A stretch of 64,000 nucleotides of DNA from Thalassobius sp. I31.1 (lineage in GTDB: Bacteria > Pseudomonadota > Alphaproteobacteria > Rhodobacterales > Rhodobacteraceae), in NCBI RefSeq assembly GCF_003031585.1, contig NZ_PWAA01000065.1, positions 82,202-146,201 on the forward strand, given 5' to 3'. The translations under genes were made by a program, and so were the position numbers. Position 1 is the stretch's first letter. Every line of letters begins with the position of its first letter. Shown in pieces: positions 18,723 through 27,424 of the stretch. The notes under the pieces are model-generated. The model was not told the DNA's origin, did not search any database, and saw only the letters and a list, made by a program, of their open reading frames with translations.

Positions 18723-19382
18723 TTATGTCGTCTCAAGGCTGCCGCCAAGCGCCTCAAGCAATTGCAGAACACGCACGCGCTGTGCAGAGGTGATCTCTGA
18801 ATCAACGGCGATGTTTTGCAGACGTTCAATCGCAGCGTCGGTTTCACCCGCAGCAAGATCAAGAGACGCCAGCTGTTCTTCTGCCAGAAGACGGAAGGCC
18901 GCCCCCGGTGCCGCAATGCTTTCAAGCGATGTGCGGGCTTCGACCGCATCGATACCCGCAAGAGAGGCACCTTTGAGAACAGCAAGATCGCGGTAAACCT
19001 GCGCCAGTGAACTGTCTGCCGCTACTTCCGCATAAAGCGTGGCAGCACGGGCCGTGTCCCCGGCGTCGGCAGCTTCAGCCGCCTCATAGAACCCAAGAAC
19101 ATTTGCAGCACCACTTTCAGAGGTTGCCGCTGCACGGGCTTCGGAAAGAGCCTGGATCCGTGTCTGAGGATCTTCGGTTTCAAGCGCCAGAATAATCCCG
19201 TCCCCGGCAGCCTGAGCTGCGGTTTCCATCTGAGATTTCCGGATTTCATTCCAGGTTGCGCCACCAACAATGGCAATGACCGCGACACCCGCGATCCAAC
19301 CATAACGTCGGACCATCGTCCAAAGCTGTTCCTGGCGCACCTCTTCGGTGACTTCTTCAATGAAACTGTCTGTATTGCTCAC
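18723..19382 (-). CDS. YfgM-like tetratricopeptide membrane protein (TPR_21)
   Basis: From the GTG at 19382 (GGGAGC upstream) the protein has a cytosolic N-terminus (VSNTDSFIEEVTEEVRQEQLW), one membrane helix (WIAGVAVIAIVGGATW) and a periplasmic alanine-rich helical-repeat domain. This is the layout of YfgM, which binds the SecYEG translocon and periplasmic chaperones. An open frame extends to 19523 but has no ribosome site. Gene order with bamB and der supports the call. Confidence 0.82.
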   Translation of the reverse strand: MSNTDSFIEEVTEEVRQEQLWTMVRRYGWIAGVAVIAIVGGATWNEIRKSQMETAAQAAGDGIILALETEDPQTRIQALSEARAAATSESGAANVLGFYEAAEAADAGDTARAATLYAEVAADSSLAQVYRDLAVLKGASLAGIDAVEARTSLESIAAPGAAFRLLAEEQLASLDLAAGETDAAIERLQNIAVDSEITSAQRVRVLQLLEALGGSLETT

Positions 19383-19787
19383 AGAGCTGCTCCCATAATT
19401 TTGCGCGGGGGATCTGTCACCGCCTGACATCATTCCCCACATATAATTTTCTTCCCTCTTAGCGCGTCTGGCCCAGCTTTGCCAAGGGTTGATACCAGGT
19501 CTGGGGGGTCGGCTGACTGCCACAGGCGGCTTCCCGCCCGCAATTCTGCATATTTACACAGTCCTGCTACGGTCTTACGCGAAACCGAACACTGACAGAA
19601 ACCTTGCCAGACAGTCTGAAACTGCCTAAATAAACTAAACTGTTCAGAACGCCTGCAGCAAAACGCCATATTTTCTGAAACAGCAAGATTTATATCCCGG
19701 ATTTCATTATTGTTCCGGTGACAGGAATGGAAACGCCGGCCGACGGGCTGGTCATGCGAAGAGGCGCAACGCGCCCGGAAGGTTAAG
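19383..19787. other. Divergent intergenic region, no gene found
   Basis: About 400 bases separate the YfgM-like gene from the RND operon. Short open frames here lack ribosome sites and recognisable products. It presumably holds the two divergent promoters; I see no clear operator palindrome. Confidence 0.5.
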
Positions 19788-20921
19788 ATGAGATTTTTTT
19801 CTCTGCTGACAGCAACACTGGTCGTTGTGTTTCTTTATGCCCTTGTACTTGAGCGCGACAGCCTGCGCGCCTGGGCTTCCGGTGCGGCGACAGAGGAAAA
19901 CCCCGAAGGTGACGGGATCGCCCTGCCCGAACAGCTTGTGGCGGTGGTTGCGGTGAAATCCCAGGCCCGTTCCGTTGAGAATGCCCTGCTGCTGCGCGGA
20001 GAAACCGAAGCCTCGCGTCAGGTTGTTGTGTCATCGGAAACGTCCAGCCGTGTGGTTTCTGAACCCATCCGCAAAGGCGCATTTGTGGAGGCCGGTCAGT
20101 TGCTTTGTGAACTTGATCCCGGCACACGCCCAAGCGCCGTCGCCGAAGCCCGCGCCCGCGTCTCAGAAGCCCAGGCAAATGAAGTTGCGGCACGCATTGA
20201 TATTAACGCCGCCGAACGACTGGGCGAAGGCGGGTATGCCTCAGAAACCCGCGTCGCAACCGCGCGCGCAGCCCAGGAAGCGGCCCTGGCCGGTGTGCAG
20301 GCTGCTGAGGCGGGTGTTGCCGCGGCTGAAAAGGAAATCGAACGTCTGAGCATCCGCGCGCCTTTTGCCGGTCTGCTGGAAAGTGACACAGCCGAACTGG
20401 GGGCTTTGATGCAACCAGGTACGCCTTGCGCCACTGTCATTCAGCTGGACCCTGTGAAACTGGTGGGCTTTGTGCCGGAAACCCAGGTCGCTGACATCAC
20501 CGTTGGTGCGCTGGCGGGCGCACGGCTGACGTCTGGTCATGAAGTCAGCGGTGCTGTCACATTCCTGTCCCGTTCTTCTGACCCGCAGACCCGCACCTTC
20601 CGTGTGGAAATCGAAATTCCGAACCCTGATTTTTCCATTCTCGATGGTCAGACCGCTGAGATCCTGATTGCCTCCAGCGGGTCTGATGCCCATCTTCTGC
20701 CAGGGTCCGCCCTGACCCTGTCCAATGACGGCACCCTGGGTGTGCGCATTGTCGGTGAAGGTGACATCGCGAATTTTGCCCCTGTGAACTACATCCGTGA
20801 CACGCCGGAAGGTGTCTGGCTGTCCGGCCTGCCTGACGAGGTCATCGTGATCACCGAAGGTCAGGAATATGTTGGCAATGGCGAAAAGGTTGAAGTGCAT
20901 TTCGCGGAGAACAGCCAATGA
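19788..20921 (+). CDS. RND efflux periplasmic adaptor (membrane fusion protein)
   Basis: The 377-residue protein has an N-terminal membrane anchor (FFSLLTATLVVVFLYALVL), a lipoyl-like half (VSSETSSRVVSEPIRKGAFVEAGQLLCEL), an alpha-hairpin of alanine/glutamate-rich coils (about 115-185), and a second lipoyl half with APFAGLLESD. It links the inner-membrane pump to an outer-membrane channel. GGAAGG precedes the ATG. Its stop overlaps the pump start by four bases. Confidence 0.95.
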   Translation: MRFFSLLTATLVVVFLYALVLERDSLRAWASGAATEENPEGDGIALPEQLVAVVAVKSQARSVENALLLRGETEASRQVVVSSETSSRVVSEPIRKGAFVEAGQLLCELDPGTRPSAVAEARARVSEAQANEVAARIDINAAERLGEGGYASETRVATARAAQEAALAGVQAAEAGVAAAEKEIERLSIRAPFAGLLESDTAELGALMQPGTPCATVIQLDPVKLVGFVPETQVADITVGALAGARLTSGHEVSGAVTFLSRSSDPQTRTFRVEIEIPNPDFSILDGQTAEILIASSGSDAHLLPGSALTLSNDGTLGVRIVGEGDIANFAPVNYIRDTPEGVWLSGLPDEVIVITEGQEYVGNGEKVEVHFAENSQ

Positions 20922-23900
20922 CCCGTATCATCGACTGGGCAGCAGAACATGCCCGAATGGTCCTGGCCTTTATCGTGCTGTCCCTGACAGCCGGGTCGAT
21001 GGCCTATGTTTCCCTGCCGAAAGAAGGCGAACCGGATATTGATATTCCGGCGCTTTTCGTATCCGTGCCCTTCCCCGGGATTTCTGCGGAAGACGCAGAA
21101 AAACTGCTGGTGCAGCCCATGGAAACGGAACTGTCTGATCTGGATGGCCTGAAAGACATGTCCGGCACCGCGGCCGAAGGCTACGCCGGCGTGGCGCTGG
21201 AATTTGAATTTGGCTGGGACAAGACCAAGATCATCGCAGATGTGCGCGATCGCATGGGCCGGGTGGAAGCTGAATTCCCCGCAGGTGCCGAAACCTACAC
21301 CATCAATGAAATCAACTTCTCTGAATTTCCGATCCTGATTGTCAACCTCACCGGTAATGTGCCGGAACGTACTTTATTGCGTGTTGTGAAGGACTTGCAG
21401 GATGCGGTTGAAGGGCTTGAACCGGTTCTGGAAGCCGGGATTGCCGGCCAGCGCGATGAAATGCTTGAGGTTCTGATCGATCCTCTGAAACTTGAGGCCT
21501 ATAACGTCACTGCCCCGGAACTGATCCAGGTTGTGCAGCAGAACAACCAGCTGATCGCTGCGGGCGAAATTGACAGCCCTTCGGGCACATTTTCCCTGAA
21601 GATCCCGTCCAGCTTTGATGAACCGCAAGATGTGTACAATCTGCCGGTTAAAACCAATGGCGAACGGGTGGTCACGCTTGGGGATCTGGCGGAAATCAAC
21701 CTGACCTTTGAAGACCGGATCGGCACCGCCCGCTTTAACGGCGAAAACACCGTGGCGTTGCAGGTGGTGAAACGCAAAGGCTTTAACATCATCGACACAT
21801 CTGCGCTTGTGCGTGAAACCATTGAGGCGGAAATCGCCAACTGGCCACCAGAACTGAAAGCCGCGGTTGAGGTTGGTTTTTCCAATGACCAGAGCCGCAC
21901 GGTTGGGTCCATGGTCAGCCAGCTGGAAGGATCGGTTCTGACCGCGATTGCGCTGGTGATGATCGTTATTCTCGGCGCGCTTGGTGTGCGGTCGGCCCTG
22001 CTTGTGGGCTTTGCGATCCCCACGTCGTTCCTGCTGTGTTTCGTTCTGCTGGCCCTGATGGGGATCACCGTTTCCAACATTGTGATGTTTGGTCTGATCC
22101 TTGCGGTGGGCATGCTTGTGGACGGTGCGATTGTGGTTGTGGAATATGCCGACCGCCGCATCAAAGACGGCATTGGCCCGATGCACGCCTATGTCGAAGC
22201 GGCGAAACGCATGTTCTGGCCGATCATTTCCTCAACCGCGACCACGCTTTGTGCCTTCCTGCCGATGCTGTTCTGGCCAGGTGTGCCGGGTCAGTTCATG
22301 GGGATGTTGCCGGTTACGCTGATCTTTGTTCTGTCTGCATCGTTGGTTGTGGCACTGATCTATCTGCCGGTTATGGGCGGCGTTGCCGGCCGTATGAGCC
22401 GCAGCTTTGGTCACATGGCTGACACCCTGCGTCCGCTGCATATCGGCATTCGCATTGCTCTGGTTCTGCCGTCGGTCTTCCTGATCTACACAGGCCTGAA
22501 AGCCATGCTGAGTTCCGGGCAGTTCTTTGGCACGCTTCTGGCGCTTGGCGTCTTTGCGGTGGGGGGCATGGCGACCTCTGTCACCATGGCCGCCGCCCTG
22601 CCCGAGCCGCGTGAAAAGCGCATTCAGGCCGGGTTCCGCCGCAATTACTTTGGTCGGATGATCCGCTTTATTTCCGGCAACCCGGTGATGCCACTGGTTG
22701 TGCTGGGGGTTTCCGGTTTATTCGTGATGTCGACCTTCACCTATTTCGGCGCGAACAATAACGGCGTTGAATTCTTTGTGGAAAGCGAACCGGAACAGGC
22801 GATTGTTTATGTCAAACAGCGCGGCAACCTGTCGCTTGAGGAAAAAGATGATGCGGTACGCCGTGTCGAAGAAGTGGTTCTGTCTGTACCGGGTATCCAA
22901 AGTTCCTTTGCCTTCGCAGGTCAGGGTGGCCTGAACAATAACACCGGCGGCGCACAGCCCCCGCGTGACAGTATTGGTCAGGTACAGATCGAACTGATCC
23001 CATGGGACGAACGCCCGACGGAAACCACGATGGAATTCCTCTTTGGCTTCATCCCCTACCCGGCCACTGGCATTGTGCCGGAATATGATGGCGATTACGT
23101 CATTGATCGTCTGAAAGAACGTCTGGCGGAACTGCCGGGGCTTCAGACCGAAATTCTGAACCTGGCCCAGGGTCCCGCATCTGCGAAACCTGTGCATCTG
23201 CGTCTGAAAAGCGATGATCCGGAGGCCCTGCGTCTGGCGGCGGAAACCGCGCGGGCACAGTTTGACGGCACAATCGGCCTGACAGCGGTTGAAGACACGC
23301 TGCCCCTGCCCGGTATCGACTGGGAAATCGAAGTCGACGTGGCGCGTGCTGGTCGTTACGGCGCTGATGTGGCGACTGTGGGCGGAATGGTGCAGCTGGT
23401 CACACGGGGTATTCTTCTGGACACCATGCGGGTTGATTCATCCGATGAAGAAATCGAGATCCGCGTGCGTCTGCCGGAACAGGATCGCCTGCTGTCCACA
23501 CTGGATACGCTGAAGGTCCGCACGGCTGATGGTCTTGTGCCTTTGTCGAACTTCATCTCGCGCCGTCCGGTTGCGGCCCTTGCGCAGATTGACCGCGACA
23601 ACCAGCAACGCAACCTGGATATCAAAGCTGCGGTGGATGATGGTCTGGTAAAATTCACCACGGAAGACGAGGTTGACGGCGAAACGGTTGATGTCATCCA
23701 GGCCATCGCATGGGCGCTGGAAGACGGGGCAGAAGCCCCCGCTGGCACCCGTCGTGTGGACAGTGATGCCGGCAGTTTTGCCTTCACCTGGTTTAATGAG
23801 GGCCAGTCTGCGGCTGCTGTGATTGATCTGCTGGATCAGGGCGATGCCAAAACCACCCCGATCACAGCCAATGAACGGATTGCTGAGGTCACGAAATGGC

Positions 23901-24763
23901 TGGAAAGCGGTGATGTTCTGCCAACCGGCGTGACCTGGGAATGGACCGGCGATCAGGATGATCAGGAAGAAAGCGGGGCCTTCCTGGCCCAGGCCTTCAG
24001 TGGTGCGCTTGGCCTGATGTTCATCATCCTGCTGGCGCAGTTTAACTCGGTCTATAACTCGGCCCTAGTTCTGCTGGCGGTGGTTCTGTCCACAACCGGC
24101 GTGCTGATCGGGATGCTTGTCATGGGACAGACGTTTTCGATCATTATGACCGGTACAGGCATTGTGGCGCTGGCGGGGATTGTGGTGAACAACAACATTG
24201 TTCTGATTGATACCTATCAGGAATACGCCCGTTTCATGCCCCGGCTTGAGGCAATTTCCCGCACAGCCCAGGCCCGGATCCGCCCGGTTCTGCTGACCAC
24301 GCTGACAACAATGGCTGGTCTGACACCTATGATGCTGGGGCTGAACCTTGATTTCATCAACGGTGGTTATTCTATCGACAGCCCGACAGCGCTGTGGTGG
24401 AAACAGCTGGCGACCGCCGTGGTCTTTGGCCTTGGGATTGCAACGGTTCTGACGCTTGTGCTGACGCCGTCCCTGCTGGCGCTGCGTGTCTGGATTTCTG
24501 TTGGGGCTTACCGGTCTTTCTCTGGCCTGAAAGCCATGTCCATGGGGCCTGAAAGCCAGACCGCCCGTGACATTGCCCTGGGTCGTGCGGCACGGAAGAT
24601 CAAAGCGCCGGAAATCCTGTGGAATGTGCCAGAGGTGGAAACAGAGACTTCAGGTGATGACGAAGATCTGCCCGTCTATATGAAACAGGCGACGCAGGAC
24701 GAGGCTGAAACAGCTGATGAAAAGCCTGAGAAACCAGGCAAAGACATCAAAGCCGCAGAATAA
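20918..24763 (+). CDS. RND family efflux pump, inner-membrane permease
   Basis: The 1281-residue protein has the AcrB/MexB fold: a first helix at the N-terminus, two large periplasmic loops, and two bundles of helices, with GMLVDGAIVVVEYADRR around residue 395 carrying the conserved acidic residue of the proton relay. The charged C-terminal tail of about 70 residues (rich in Glu, Asp and Lys) is longer than usual. It is paired with the adaptor upstream; no outer-membrane channel gene is adjacent, so a distant TolC-like partner is needed. Substrate unknown. Confidence 0.95.
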   Translation: MTRIIDWAAEHARMVLAFIVLSLTAGSMAYVSLPKEGEPDIDIPALFVSVPFPGISAEDAEKLLVQPMETELSDLDGLKDMSGTAAEGYAGVALEFEFGWDKTKIIADVRDRMGRVEAEFPAGAETYTINEINFSEFPILIVNLTGNVPERTLLRVVKDLQDAVEGLEPVLEAGIAGQRDEMLEVLIDPLKLEAYNVTAPELIQVVQQNNQLIAAGEIDSPSGTFSLKIPSSFDEPQDVYNLPVKTNGERVVTLGDLAEINLTFEDRIGTARFNGENTVALQVVKRKGFNIIDTSALVRETIEAEIANWPPELKAAVEVGFSNDQSRTVGSMVSQLEGSVLTAIALVMIVILGALGVRSALLVGFAIPTSFLLCFVLLALMGITVSNIVMFGLILAVGMLVDGAIVVVEYADRRIKDGIGPMHAYVEAAKRMFWPIISSTATTLCAFLPMLFWPGVPGQFMGMLPVTLIFVLSASLVVALIYLPVMGGVAGRMSRSFGHMADTLRPLHIGIRIALVLPSVFLIYTGLKAMLSSGQFFGTLLALGVFAVGGMATSVTMAAALPEPREKRIQAGFRRNYFGRMIRFISGNPVMPLVVLGVSGLFVMSTFTYFGANNNGVEFFVESEPEQAIVYVKQRGNLSLEEKDDAVRRVEEVVLSVPGIQSSFAFAGQGGLNNNTGGAQPPRDSIGQVQIELIPWDERPTETTMEFLFGFIPYPATGIVPEYDGDYVIDRLKERLAELPGLQTEILNLAQGPASAKPVHLRLKSDDPEALRLAAETARAQFDGTIGLTAVEDTLPLPGIDWEIEVDVARAGRYGADVATVGGMVQLVTRGILLDTMRVDSSDEEIEIRVRLPEQDRLLSTLDTLKVRTADGLVPLSNFISRRPVAALAQIDRDNQQRNLDIKAAVDDGLVKFTTEDEVDGETVDVIQAIAWALEDGAEAPAGTRRVDSDAGSFAFTWFNEGQSAAAVIDLLDQGDAKTTPITANERIAEVTKWLESGDVLPTGVTWEWTGDQDDQEESGAFLAQAFSGALGLMFIILLAQFNSVYNSALVLLAVVLSTTGVLIGMLVMGQTFSIIMTGTGIVALAGIVVNNNIVLIDTYQEYARFMPRLEAISRTAQARIRPVLLTTLTTMAGLTPMMLGLNLDFINGGYSIDSPTALWWKQLATAVVFGLGIATVLTLVLTPSLLALRVWISVGAYRSFSGLKAMSMGPESQTARDIALGRAARKIKAPEILWNVPEVETETSGDDEDLPVYMKQATQDEAETADEKPEKPGKDIKAAE

Positions 24764-24777
24764 GCGGCGGAACAAAC

Positions 24778-24804
24778 AAAGGCCGGGGACATCCCCGGCC
24801 TTTT
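24778..24804 (+). terminator. Intrinsic terminator of the RND operon
   Basis: AAAGGCCGGGG-ACAT-CCCCGGCCTTTT forms an 11-bp stem ending in a T-run. It is symmetrical enough to work on both strands and could also end the convergent DUF302 gene. Confidence 0.85.
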
Positions 24805-24835
24805 CTTTTGTCAGTTTCCGTTCGGGAGTTCGCAA

Positions 24836-25285
24836 TCATTCACCGGCAGCGGCGGCCGTCAGCTTGTTCAATGCCCCGGTCATACGGGTCAGAACCTCTG
24901 CATCTTCCGGCAGCCCGTGCAGCGTGGAAAATTCTGATGGCGCATGCCAGGCCATGGTCACCTGGCCTTCTGCATCTTCATAAACAACCACCCGCAAAGG
25001 CAGATCCAGGCCCGCGGATTGCGACAGTTGCATCGCAGGCGTGCCAAGCGCCGGGTTGCCAAACATCAGCATTTCTGTCGGACGCAGATCGGTGCCAACA
25101 GACGCGGCACCGGCAGCGTGATCCACACGGGCAAATACTTTTGCACCGGCGTTTTCCACCGCAGCGGCAAGACGATCCACGGTTTCAGTCACGGAATAGG
25201 CGCTGCTGCGCGTGACCAGGTTTTCAGCGAAGGATGCAGTTGTCATGAGCAGGCTCACTCCTAATGTCAGGGCAAAGTGTTTCAT
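24836..25285 (-). CDS. DUF302 domain protein, exported
   Basis: An N-terminal Sec signal (ALTLGVSLLMTTASFAE) is followed by a DUF302 domain: SVTETVDRLAAAVENAGAKVFARVDHAAGA and LRPTEMLMFGNPALGTPAMQLSQSAGLDLPLRV match the family pattern. The function of DUF302 is not established. The 149-residue gene stands next to the ABC exporter gene on the same strand, 75 bases away. Confidence 0.88.
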   Translation of the reverse strand: MKHFALTLGVSLLMTTASFAENLVTRSSAYSVTETVDRLAAAVENAGAKVFARVDHAAGAASVGTDLRPTEMLMFGNPALGTPAMQLSQSAGLDLPLRVVVYEDAEGQVTMAWHAPSEFSTLHGLPEDAEVLTRMTGALNKLTAAAAGE

Positions 25286-25360
25286 GGGATATATTCCATA
25301 AGTTTCATTGCCCGCAGAAAGCCCGCTCGCAGATCAATTGGCAAATCACGTCACCGTCAG

Positions 25361-27232
25361 TTACGCCACCTCTTCTTCCGCCCGCTGACGATCCCACATG
25401 CTGGAATAGCGGCCTTTGAGCGCCAGCAATTCGTCATGTGTGCCGCGTTCCGACACCTGACCGCCTTCCAGAACGATGATCTCATCCGCGTCCGCCACAG
25501 TGGACAGGCGGTGGGCAATCGTCAGCACCGTACGCCCCTGGCCCATTTCCGACAGGCTGGCCTGAATGGAACTTTCGGTCTCGGTATCAAGCGCTGATGT
25601 TGCCTCATCCAGCAGCAGGATGGGCGGGTTCTTCAGAAGCGTACGGGCGATACCAACACGCTGTTTTTCACCACCTGACAGCTTCAACCCGCGTTCGCCG
25701 ACCTGGGTGTCATAGCCTTCTGGCAGGCTCATGATGAAATCATGGATCTTCGCGGCTTTCGCAGCCTCAATCACATCGGCATGTGTGACATCATCACGGC
25801 CATAAGCAATGTTGTACCCCACGGTATCATTGAACAGAACCGTATCCTGCGGCACGACGCCGATGGCATCATGCAGGCTTTGCTGCGTGATATCGCGCAC
25901 GTCCTGCCCGTCGATCTTCAGGGCACCACTGTTCACATCATAAAACCGGAACAGCAGCCGCCCGATGGTGGATTTACCGGCACCGGATGGGCCGACAATC
26001 GCCAGAGACCCGCCCGCAGGCACGCTGAGATCAAGCCCGTTCAGAATGGGGCGCTCATGATAATAACCAAAGTGGATGTTCTCAAAACGGATCTCGCCGC
26101 CTTTCACCTGCAGATCAGCTGCATTTTCCTTATCATTCACTTCCGCAGGCTGTTCCAGCAGACCAAACATTTCGCCCATATCCACCAGGGCCTGGCGGAT
26201 TTCGCGGTAGACCGTGCCGAGGAAGTTCAGCGGCATGGTGATCTGGATCATATAGGCGTTGACCATGACGAAATCCCCCACGGTCAGATCGCCGTTTTCC
26301 ACACCAATCGCCGCCATCACCATGACGGCGACAAGGCCACCTGTGATCAGAAAGGCCTGACCAAAGTTGAGGAACGCCAGGGAATAAGCGGTTTTCAGGG
26401 CCGCAACCTCATAGCCTTCCATGGCTTTGTCATAGCGCCGTGCTTCGCGCGCCTCTGCGCCAAAATATTTCACGGTTTCAAAGTTCAGCAGACTGTCGAT
26501 CGCCTTTTGGTTGGCGTCTGTGTCCTGGTCGTTCATCTGTTTGCGGATTTTCACGCGCCATTCCGTCACCTTGAAGGTGAACCAGATGTAAACCGCGATG
26601 GTGCCCACAACGACAACCAGATACCAGACATCAAACACCGCCCAGAGGATCAGCGCGATAAACAGCAGTTCCAGCACCAGGGGGCCAATAGAAAACAGAA
26701 GGAAGCGCAGCAGGAATTCCACGCCCTTAACGCCTCGTTCCACAATCCGGGACAGACCACCGGTTTTGCGGGTGATGTGATAGCGCATGGACAGTTTGTG
26801 AATATGTTCAAAGGTGCGCAGGGCCAGCATCCGCAGGGCGCGTTGGCCGACACGGGCAAAGATCACATCGCGCAGCTGCTGGAACCCGATGTTCAGCAGC
26901 CGTGCCCCACCATAAGCCACTGTCAGGCCAATCGCCCCTATGGCCAGAAGCCAGGCCGCGCTGCCATCTTCTGCCGCAAGGGAATCGACCGCAGCCTTAT
27001 AAAGAAACGGCGTGCCCACAGCGATGACTTTGGACAAAAGCAGCATAATCATCGCCAGAACCACCCGGCGTTTCACCCAACCCTGCCCTTCAGGCCAGAG
27101 ATACGGCGCAACCCGGCGGATTGTCGTCCAGCCCCCGGAAAGGTTTTCAGATGTGGGCAATTCGCCCCCTGCTGTCATATTGCGCATGTCAGTTCTTTCG
27201 CTGCCGATGGGTTGCTGTACTCCGGAGGTCAT
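25361..27232 (-). CDS. ATM1-type ABC exporter (permease fused to ATPase)
   Basis: A half-transporter with six membrane helices in its first 330 residues and a C-terminal ATPase with Walker A GPSGAGKST, signature LSGGEKQRVGIAR and Walker B LLLDEATSALD. The leader GWTTIRRVAPYLWPEG is typical of the ATM1/HMT1 group, which exports glutathione-linked sulfur or metal compounds. Start candidates are the ATG at 27232 and a second ATG at 27187; neither has a strong ribosome site. Confidence 0.92.
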   Translation of the reverse strand: MTSGVQQPIGSERTDMRNMTAGGELPTSENLSGGWTTIRRVAPYLWPEGQGWVKRRVVLAMIMLLLSKVIAVGTPFLYKAAVDSLAAEDGSAAWLLAIGAIGLTVAYGGARLLNIGFQQLRDVIFARVGQRALRMLALRTFEHIHKLSMRYHITRKTGGLSRIVERGVKGVEFLLRFLLFSIGPLVLELLFIALILWAVFDVWYLVVVVGTIAVYIWFTFKVTEWRVKIRKQMNDQDTDANQKAIDSLLNFETVKYFGAEAREARRYDKAMEGYEVAALKTAYSLAFLNFGQAFLITGGLVAVMVMAAIGVENGDLTVGDFVMVNAYMIQITMPLNFLGTVYREIRQALVDMGEMFGLLEQPAEVNDKENAADLQVKGGEIRFENIHFGYYHERPILNGLDLSVPAGGSLAIVGPSGAGKSTIGRLLFRFYDVNSGALKIDGQDVRDITQQSLHDAIGVVPQDTVLFNDTVGYNIAYGRDDVTHADVIEAAKAAKIHDFIMSLPEGYDTQVGERGLKLSGGEKQRVGIARTLLKNPPILLLDEATSALDTETESSIQASLSEMGQGRTVLTIAHRLSTVADADEIIVLEGGQVSERGTHDELLALKGRYSSMWDRQRAEEEVA

Positions 27233-27374
27233 ATCTAATGCGCCTGCCCGGAAATGACCAGAGTTTCCCCCGTGCAAAGACACACATATCAAAAAAAGAT
27301 GATGTATTTCCCGCACAGATCACGCATCCCACAAAAAGCCGCCAGGTTTCCCCGGCGGCGTTTTCATTTTTGTT

Positions 27375-27409
27375 CTGTAAATATCCCGGGGGCGTGGGGG
27401 CTGGCCCCC
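27375..27409 (-). repeat. Dispersed palindromic element, copy B
   Basis: On the minus strand GGGGGC-CA-GCCCCC (27396-27409) is followed by ACGCCCCCGGGATATTTACAG, matching copy A at 12791 in palindrome and tail. It lies between the LysM gene and the ABC exporter gene. Confidence 0.6.
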
Positions 27410-27424
27410 ACCCGCACCTCAACC

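Noticed and set aside
19430..19669. Cys/Gln-rich frame upstream of the YfgM-like gene
   Set aside because: No ribosome site and overlaps the region expected to hold promoters.
25742..27238. Long plus-strand open frame of 498 codons
   Set aside because: It lies fully antisense to the ABC exporter, whose Walker and signature motifs are certain; the product has a His/Gln-rich, biased composition and no ribosome site.
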